DNA of 18,296 nucleotides. Origin: Gemmatimonadota bacterium (GTDB lineage: Bacteria; Gemmatimonadota; Gemmatimonadetes; Gemmatimonadales; GWC2-71-9). Both the position numbers and the translations under genes were made by a program. The stretch spans positions 1 to 18,296 of the forward strand of contig QHUF01000283.1 in NCBI GenBank assembly GCA_003221075.1. Reading direction: 5' to 3'. How positions within the stretch are numbered: the first letter of the stretch is position 1; the number at the start of each line of letters is the position of its first letter. Positions 13,651 through 18,296 of the stretch are shown here, in pieces. The notes under the pieces were generated by a model. The model was not told the origin of the DNA. It saw nothing but the letters and a program-made list of their open reading frames with translations, and searched no databases.

Positions 13651-14471
13651 CGCCCCTTTGCTTCTTCCTGGATGACCGCCATGGCGACGCTGACCAGACG
13701 GTCGAGCTCGTCGGCGCTGGCCTTGGGGAGGAGGCCTTCACCCCACGCACCCTCGCGCCCGCCGAACGCGTCGATGAGGCGGCGGAAGAAGGAAAGCAGC
13801 GCGACGCGCTCCAGCTCCATGTGCCGCAGAAGGTCACCCGTCTCGTGCGTCCGCTGCTCGAGCCGCTCGTAGCGATGGGCGTTGCGCAGGCTTTGGGCGG
13901 TGAGGGCGGCGACGACCTGCACGAACCGCACATCCGCGTCGGAGAAGGTGGGTCCGTCGCGGTAGGTGCGCAGGAAAATCGCCCCGATCGCGACCGTCCG
14001 CCACGTGATCGGCACGACCGTGATCGCCTTCACCCGGCGATTGATCAGCTCACTCTTCACGTGCCGCAGTGAGGGATCGTTCGCGGCGTCGGGGATGAAG
14101 ACCGTCTCGCCGCTCTGCATGGCGCGCTTGAGCTCGGGGTAGCGGTCGAGATCGACGACGTAGTTACGGATCGTGGGGTCTTCGTACGACGCCACGAGGC
14201 GTACCTGCTTGCCGCCCTTTTCGCCGAGGAAGATGGAGCAGCGATCCAGCCCGAACGACTCACCCAACTTGCGGGCGATCGACTGCAGAATGTCGATAAA
14301 GTGTAAGGAACTGGAGGCTTCCTTCAGGATCTCGATGACGGCGAGCAGGTGCTTGCGCTCATGCTCCAAGTCGGCGATCCGCGCGGCGAGCCGTTCTGCT
14401 TCCGCGTGTGTCAGGGCCGAGTTGATCGTCATGAGTGCCATAGTTTCGCTCAGGAACTCAGAGTCCGTCAA
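13647..14471 (-). CDS. GAF-domain protein with N-terminal coiled coil
   Basis: A protein of up to 274 residues. A helical coiled-coil-like stretch (about 20-55, HAEAERLAARIADLEHERKH) leads into a GAF domain at about 58-200 (LDRCSIFLGEKGGKQVRLVAS, FIPDAANDP, ITVVPITWRTVAIGAIFLR, DVRFVQVVAALTAQSLRNA), followed by a second helical tail with no kinase, cyclase or output domain. GAF domains bind small ligands or mediate dimers; the signal is unknown. The TTG at 14471 gives the longest form; ATG at 14441 or 14432 could be the real start, and no ribosome-binding site decides between them. It is divergent from the peptidase gene with only 20 bases between, and its stop overlaps the ligA start. Confidence 0.85.
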   Translation of the reverse strand: MTDSEFLSETMALMTINSALTHAEAERLAARIADLEHERKHLLAVIEILKEASSSLHFIDILQSIARKLGESFGLDRCSIFLGEKGGKQVRLVASYEDPTIRNYVVDLDRYPELKRAMQSGETVFIPDAANDPSLRHVKSELINRRVKAITVVPITWRTVAIGAIFLRTYRDGPTFSDADVRFVQVVAALTAQSLRNAHRYERLEQRTHETGDLLRHMELERVALLSFFRRLIDAFGGREGAWGEGLLPKASADELDRLVSVAMAVIQEEAKGR

Positions 14472-14491
14472 GCGCGTGTAGATTACGCCTC

Positions 14492-15796
14492 ATGGGCACA
14501 CTCACATCACTCGCTCTCGTCACGCTTGCTGTTCCCTTCGTACTCACCGCGCAGACCGCCGGTCCCGCGTCGCCCATTGGGGCCTATAACGTCGTCCCCG
14601 AGCTGCCGGGCATGGGACGCCCCGTGGACACTGCCGCGGTCGCCGCGCGCCGGCGCGCCCTGCTCAAGCGGATTGGCTCGGGCAGCGTGCTGATCCCCGC
14701 GGGACACGAGCGGAACATCGAACAAGACTACGTGCAGGACAACGATTTCCGGCAGGACAACACGTTCTACTACTTCACCGAGCTCGAGACGCAGGACGCG
14801 GTGCTCCTGATGACCGCCCGCGGTCCGGATTCGTTCGAGACGATCCTCTTCTTGCCGCCCCGGACGCCGTCGCAGGAACGCTGGACCGGGTTGCGGCTCG
14901 GTCCTGACAGTGTGGCGGTGCGGCTGTCGGGCATCACCAAAGTTCTGCCGCTCGATTCGCTCGAGGCTCGCGTCCGCGCGGCTCTCCAACCTGTTTACAG
15001 CCCGCGACCACGGCAGTCGGATGCTTGGGCCAACAACCTGACGCCAATCGTCGACTCCATGCGGGCTGTGAAGGATGCGGACGAAATCATGCGCCTGCGG
15101 CGCGCCGTGGACATCAGCGTCGCGGGGCACGTCGCGGCGATGCGGGCCGCCCGGCCGGGGATGTACGAGTACGAGCTGGAAGCGGCGCTCGAAGACGGTT
15201 TCCGCCGCAACGGCGCAGACCGCCTGGGCTACCCGTCGATCGTCGGCAGCGGGCCGAACACCACCACGCTCCATTACGACGTCAACCGCAGGAAGACCGA
15301 GAACGGCGACCTCGTCGTCATCGACGCCGCGGCCGAATGGGGCCAGTACACCGCCGACGTCACGCGGACCTTCCCGATCAACGGCAGGTTCACGCCGCGC
15401 CAGAAAGCGATTTACGATCTGGTGCTCGGGGCGCAACAGGCGGCCTTTGATGCCCTGCGGCCGGGGATCACGATGCGCGAGCTGGACGGCGTCGCGCGGA
15501 AATACATGCGCGACCACTCCGGGAATCTCTGCGGCGAGCGCACCTGCGATGACCGCGAGTTCTTCAATCACGGGCTCGGTCACCCCATCGGGATGGATGT
15601 ACACGACGTCGGAATAAGCCGGCCACTCGAGCCGGGGATGGTGGTCACCCTCGAGCCGGGGATCTACATCCAGGGGGAAAAGCTGGGCGTGCGAATCGAG
15701 GACGACGTACTGGTGACCGCCAAGGGCGGGGAATGGCTGTCGGCGGGAGCGCCGCGCACGACCGATGCCATTGAACGCGTGATGTCAGGTCGGTAG
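14492..15796 (+). CDS. Exported Xaa-Pro aminopeptidase (M24B)
   Basis: A 434-residue metallopeptidase removing N-terminal residues before proline. An N-terminal hydrophobic segment (LTSLALVTLAVPFVLTAQT) looks like a signal peptide, though without basic residues, so it is probably periplasmic or secreted. The pita-bread catalytic domain is complete with metal ligands D278 and D289 (VVIDAAAEWGQYTADVTRTF), H364 (HGLGHPIGMDVHD), E388 (LEPGIY) and E403 (RIEDDVLV). The N-terminal creatinase-like domain is at about 45-180. A two-Cys insert (LCGERTCDD, about 347-354) may form a disulfide. ATG 14492 is the only start before the signal. The TAG stop (15794-15796) is bases 2-4 of palindrome copy 4. Confidence 0.93.
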   Translation: MGTLTSLALVTLAVPFVLTAQTAGPASPIGAYNVVPELPGMGRPVDTAAVAARRRALLKRIGSGSVLIPAGHERNIEQDYVQDNDFRQDNTFYYFTELETQDAVLLMTARGPDSFETILFLPPRTPSQERWTGLRLGPDSVAVRLSGITKVLPLDSLEARVRAALQPVYSPRPRQSDAWANNLTPIVDSMRAVKDADEIMRLRRAVDISVAGHVAAMRAARPGMYEYELEAALEDGFRRNGADRLGYPSIVGSGPNTTTLHYDVNRRKTENGDLVVIDAAAEWGQYTADVTRTFPINGRFTPRQKAIYDLVLGAQQAAFDALRPGITMRELDGVARKYMRDHSGNLCGERTCDDREFFNHGLGHPIGMDVHDVGISRPLEPGMVVTLEPGIYIQGEKLGVRIEDDVLVTAKGGEWLSAGAPRTTDAIERVMSGR

Positions 15797-15820
15797 GGGC
15801 GCAGCATGCTGCGCCCCTAC
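15793..15820. repeat. 28-bp perfect palindrome, copy 4, ending both flanking genes
   Basis: Identical to the other copies. It supplies the TAG stop of the plus-strand peptidase (15794-15796) and, at its other end, the TAG stop of the minus-strand TPR gene (15817-15819). One palindrome is therefore the complete junction of two convergent genes. A T-rich stretch follows on the plus strand. Confidence 0.93.
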
Positions 15821-16578
15821 GTTTCGTCTTTTTCCTTCTCGATGTCTTTGAAGAGCGCCGCTGCGTCTTCCTTGTACTGCGGATCGAGCACGTCCACGGG
15901 CGGCAGCGCCGCGATCGCCTGCAGCTGCACCCGCGCCAGCGAATACTTGCCCAGATCGACGTAGACCTCGGCCAGCTCGAGGCGGTGGTAGATGTGATCG
16001 GGCCTAAGCCGGACCGCCGTCTGCAGATGCCGGACCGCGTCGTCCCAGTTGGCCTTGTCCATGAAGCCGCCGCCGTACAGCGCCTTGGCGAAGAAGCGCT
16101 GGAAGCCGGAGAGCCGCTTCACCTCGGCGTTCCAGGCGCCGAGGACGTGATGCGCATTGTCGTGGGTGGAGTCGATCTGCACGGCGCGGGTCGCTTCGTC
16201 GTAGATGATCTTGGCGTAGCGGACGCGCTCCTTGCTCCCTTTTGTGCGTGACAGCCGCCCGAGGACCATCGCCAGGACGTAATGTCCGTCCGCCTTGGTC
16301 GAGTCGGCGCGAATCGCGCGCTCGGCGTAAACCCGGCCCACGGCGTATAGGCTATCTCGACGCCGCTTGAGAGAATCGGCATTGCCCTGTATTTGTTTGG
16401 CGACGTCGGCGATGGCCCGCGCCGCCTTCCAGTTCGCCTCATAGCTCAGCGAGTCGGCGGCGAGGGCCGCCTGGTAGTGGCGGAGCTGCACGTCGGGATG
16501 CATCAGGCCGGCACTGTCGCCCAGGGCGATGTGATGGATCGGGTTTTGAACAACGAGCGCGAGAACGATGGAGAGCAT
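15817..16578 (-). CDS. TPR protein resembling the RMDN (regulator of microtubule dynamics) family
   Basis: A 253-residue protein with a short hydrophobic N-terminus (MLSIVLALVVQ) that may be a signal or anchor, followed by helical TPR-like repeats. Segments such as NAHHVLGAWNAEVKRLSGFQ, ALYGG, AVRHLQTAVRLRPDHIYHRL and ELAEVYVDLGKYSLARVQL follow the order seen in RMDN-like TPR proteins, including bacterial homologues. The recall is by eye and function in bacteria is unknown. ATG 16578 is chosen because the open frame further upstream runs antisense to the phosphorylase gene. The start lies 6 bases from the divergent phosphorylase ATG, so the two share one control region and each promoter lies inside the other gene. 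The stop is given by palindrome copy 4. Confidence 0.8.
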   Translation of the reverse strand: MLSIVLALVVQNPIHHIALGDSAGLMHPDVQLRHYQAALAADSLSYEANWKAARAIADVAKQIQGNADSLKRRRDSLYAVGRVYAERAIRADSTKADGHYVLAMVLGRLSRTKGSKERVRYAKIIYDEATRAVQIDSTHDNAHHVLGAWNAEVKRLSGFQRFFAKALYGGGFMDKANWDDAVRHLQTAVRLRPDHIYHRLELAEVYVDLGKYSLARVQLQAIAALPPVDVLDPQYKEDAAALFKDIEKEKDET

Positions 16579-16584
16579 GCGAGA

Positions 16585-17916
16585 ATGATCGTCCCCCCCT
16601 TGATCGAGCGCAAGCGCGACGGCGGGCAGCTCAGTCCGGAAGAGTGGTCCGCGCTCGTCGCCGAATACACGGCCGGGCGCATTCCTGACTATCAAATTGC
16701 GGCGCTGCTGATGGCGGTGTTCATGCGCGGCCTCGAGCGCCAGGAGCTCGCCGCACTCACCGACGCGATGCTCGCATCGGGCGATCGGCTGTCGTTCGAC
16801 GGCTGGGCGACGCCGCGCATCGACAAGCACTCGACGGGCGGCGTGGGCGACAAGGTCTCGCTCGTGCTGGGCCCGCTGGTCGCGGCGTGCGGGCTCGCCG
16901 TCCCGATGATGTCTGGACGCGGTCTCGGACACACCGGCGGGACGCTCGACAAGCTCGAAGCGATCCCGGGATTCCGCACCAACCTGTCGCTCGCCGAAGC
17001 GAAGGCGCAGGTGCAGAAGATCGGCTGCGCGCTCATCGGCCAGACCGCCGAGATCGCGCCCGCCGACCGCAAGCTGTACGCCCTGCGCGATGTCACCGCT
17101 ACGGTCGAATCGATTCCTCTGATCTCCGCGAGCATCATGTCGAAGAAGCTCGCCGAAGGGTTGAACGGCCTCGTGCTCGACGTGAAGAACGGCAGCGGCG
17201 CGTTCTTGCCCGAAGTCGAGCGCGGCCTCGAGCTGGCGAAAACGATGATCGCGCTGGGCGAGGATCGCGGCTGCCCCACGGTCGCACTCATCACGGCGAT
17301 GGACCGGCCGCTGGGCCGCGCCTGCGGCAACGTGCTCGAGACCGAGGAGGCGATTCTCGCCCTGCGGGGCGAAGGGCCGCCCGATCTCCTGGAAGTGACC
17401 TACGCCCTCGGTGTAGAGATGCTGTTGCAGGGCGGCATCGAGAAGAACACCAAGAAGGCGCGTAAGAAACTGGAGACCGCGATCGAATCGGGGCTCGCGG
17501 CCGAGAAGTTCGAGCAGATCATCGAGGCGCAGGGGGGCAACCCCAAGACCCTCGAGGACCCCTCGGTGTTACCGCAGGCGCTCGCGGTCGAGGTCTACGG
17601 CGCCCCGCGCACGGGAGTCGTGCAGCGCGTCGAGCCGCGCACCATCGGCCGCGCCATCATCGCGCTCGGGGGCGGCCGCCGCACGGTCGACGACATCATC
17701 GACCCGACGGTCGGATTCGTCATCACGGTGAAGCCCGGTGATAGAGTCCTGGAGGGTGAGCCGATCGCGTCGGTATTCGCCAAGGATCCCGATGGGATCC
17801 GCACCGGCTTCGACGCACTGGGGCAGGCCATCGTGGTCGGCGACAAGCTGACGCAGAAACCGTTACGGCTGGTGTCGCACCGCGTGACGCGCGCGGGCGT
17901 CGAGGAGCTTGCCTAG
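16585..17916 (+). CDS. Pyrimidine-nucleoside / thymidine phosphorylase
   Basis: A 443-residue family member that splits thymidine, deoxyuridine or uridine with phosphate into base and sugar-1-phosphate for salvage or carbon use. Phosphate-site motif KHSTGGVGDK lies at 81-90 and the family signature MSGRGLGHTGGTLDKLE at 109-125. Later are SIMSKKLAEGLNGLVLDVKNGSGAF and the C-terminal beta-rich domain with DPTVGF and PGDRVLEGEPIA. Length and order match deoA/pdp; whether it prefers thymidine alone cannot be told. ATG 16585 has GGAG about 11 bases before it; the open frame upstream to 16393 is antisense to the TPR gene and not used. The stop overlaps that of the convergent small membrane gene by two bases (within CCTAGG). 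Confidence 0.95.
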   Translation: MIVPPLIERKRDGGQLSPEEWSALVAEYTAGRIPDYQIAALLMAVFMRGLERQELAALTDAMLASGDRLSFDGWATPRIDKHSTGGVGDKVSLVLGPLVAACGLAVPMMSGRGLGHTGGTLDKLEAIPGFRTNLSLAEAKAQVQKIGCALIGQTAEIAPADRKLYALRDVTATVESIPLISASIMSKKLAEGLNGLVLDVKNGSGAFLPEVERGLELAKTMIALGEDRGCPTVALITAMDRPLGRACGNVLETEEAILALRGEGPPDLLEVTYALGVEMLLQGGIEKNTKKARKKLETAIESGLAAEKFEQIIEAQGGNPKTLEDPSVLPQALAVEVYGAPRTGVVQRVEPRTIGRAIIALGGGRRTVDDIIDPTVGFVITVKPGDRVLEGEPIASVFAKDPDGIRTGFDALGQAIVVGDKLTQKPLRLVSHRVTRAGVEELA

Positions 17917-18119
17917 GGGGGCGGTTTCTGGCCGCTGCCGGGCCCCCAGTCGCGGACGCTCTCTTCGTCGGCCGCCTCCTGCACGTCCCGCTCGGCGGCC
18001 GCCAGCTCTGCCTCATCGATCTCAGGACGCTCGCGCCGCGCCGGACGCGCGTCGTTACTGGGCCAGAGAAACCACGCAAAAACGATCAGCAGAACCACGA
18101 TGACGGCGATGACGGCCAT
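17913..18119 (-). CDS. 68-aa single-helix membrane protein downstream of gyrB
   Basis: A small protein with one N-terminal membrane helix (AVIAVIVVLLIVFAWFLW, residues 2-19), an Arg-rich patch just after it (ARPARRERP, suggesting the tail is cytoplasmic), then an acidic helix (EIDEAELAAAERDVQEAADEE) and a Gly/Pro tail. The ATG overlaps the gyrB stop by one base (TGATG), which indicates translational coupling, so expression probably follows gyrB. I do not recognise the family and name no function. Its TAG stop and the TAG of the phosphorylase gene overlap on opposite strands, so the two convergent genes have no intergenic space. Confidence 0.75.
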   Translation of the reverse strand: MAVIAVIVVLLIVFAWFLWPSNDARPARRERPEIDEAELAAAERDVQEAADEESVRDWGPGSGQKPPP

Positions 18120-18296
18120 CAGACATCGAGGTTCTTCACGAACTTCGCATTTTCTTCGATAAACTTGCGGCGCGGCTCGACTTCGTCGCCCATCAGTGTC
18201 TCGAACAGCTGCGACGCCTCGAGCGCGTCTTCCATCGTCACCTTGAGCAGCGTGCGCTTGGCGGGATCCATCGTGGTGTCGCGCAGCTGGTCCGGG
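18119..18296 (-). CDS. gyrB: DNA gyrase subunit B, C-terminal end (partial)
   Basis: The last 58 codons of a type IIA topoisomerase B subunit, running off the right edge. PDQLRDTTMDPAKRTLLKVT followed by DALEASQLFETLMGDEVEPR and then IEENAKFVKNLDV* is the very conserved end of GyrB's TOPRIM/C-terminal region; the final KNLDV favours GyrB over ParE. GyrB supplies ATPase activity for negative supercoiling. Its TGA (18119-18121) overlaps the ATG of the small membrane gene. The rest of the gene is outside the window. Confidence 0.92.
   Translation of the reverse strand, partial: PDQLRDTTMDPAKRTLLKVTMEDALEASQLFETLMGDEVEPRRKFIEENAKFVKNLDV

Noticed and set aside
15627..15663. Direct repeat CTCGAGCCGGGGA, two copies 24 bases apart in the peptidase gene
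   Set aside because: Explained by the conserved protein motif LEPGMVVTLEPGIY, which repeats LEPG.
1..18296. CRISPR arrays, tRNA/rRNA genes, transposases, integrases, phage genes
   Set aside because: Looked for by eye and not seen; repeats present are the four dispersed palindromes and the single G-run tract only.

Overview
This is a GC-rich bacterial chromosome segment, tightly packed on both strands. Many adjacent genes share a four-base NTGA start/stop overlap. Starts are a mix of ATG, GTG, TTG and, in two places, apparently CTG. Gene content and style (secreted Xaa-Pro peptidase, TPR proteins, small lipoprotein, TldD/TldE, high GC) would fit a Gemmatimonadota or similar soil/sediment lineage. 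That placement is an inference, because no rRNA or other phylogenetic marker beyond partial gyrB and ligA is present. No tRNA, rRNA, CRISPR array, transposase or phage gene was seen.

Layout. 1-1168: the 3' end of a polyhydroxybutyrate depolymerase/LpqC-type esterase converges on a two-gene unit (53-aa membrane protein, then cupin) that has a recognisable sigma-70-like promoter. 1169-2386: a CaCA-type cation exchanger on the minus strand, divergent from the next unit. 2365-4750: a plus-strand operon of 6-pyruvoyl-tetrahydropterin synthase, GTP cyclohydrolase I, a short-chain reductase and a Trm112-like zinc protein. The first three match the route GTP -> dihydroneopterin triphosphate -> pyruvoyltetrahydropterin -> tetrahydrobiopterin-type cofactor. 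4783-7792 (minus): TPR protein, lipoprotein and long-chain acyl-CoA synthetase, joined by overlaps. 7845-11109 (plus): phosphoribosyltransferase, TldD and TldE/PmbA, all overlapping. 11133-14471 (minus): GAF-domain protein, NAD-dependent DNA ligase and a V4R-domain protein. 14492-15796 (plus): exported Xaa-Pro aminopeptidase. 15817-16578 (minus): TPR protein resembling the RMDN family. 16585-17916 (plus): pyrimidine-nucleoside phosphorylase. 17913-18296 (minus): the 3' end of gyrB followed by a small membrane protein.

The most striking non-gene signal is a perfect 28-bp palindrome present in four identical copies (4759, 10786, 11106, 15793). Three copies sit at convergent gene junctions and supply TAG stop codons to the genes that run into them. 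At 15793-15820 one palindrome ends both genes, one on each strand. The fourth copy lies in frame inside pmbA and adds a short loop. The same pmbA gene also carries a C-rich/G-rich low-complexity insertion near 10026. Together these look like a small, non-autonomous palindromic element that acts as bidirectional gene punctuation and occasionally enters coding sequence.
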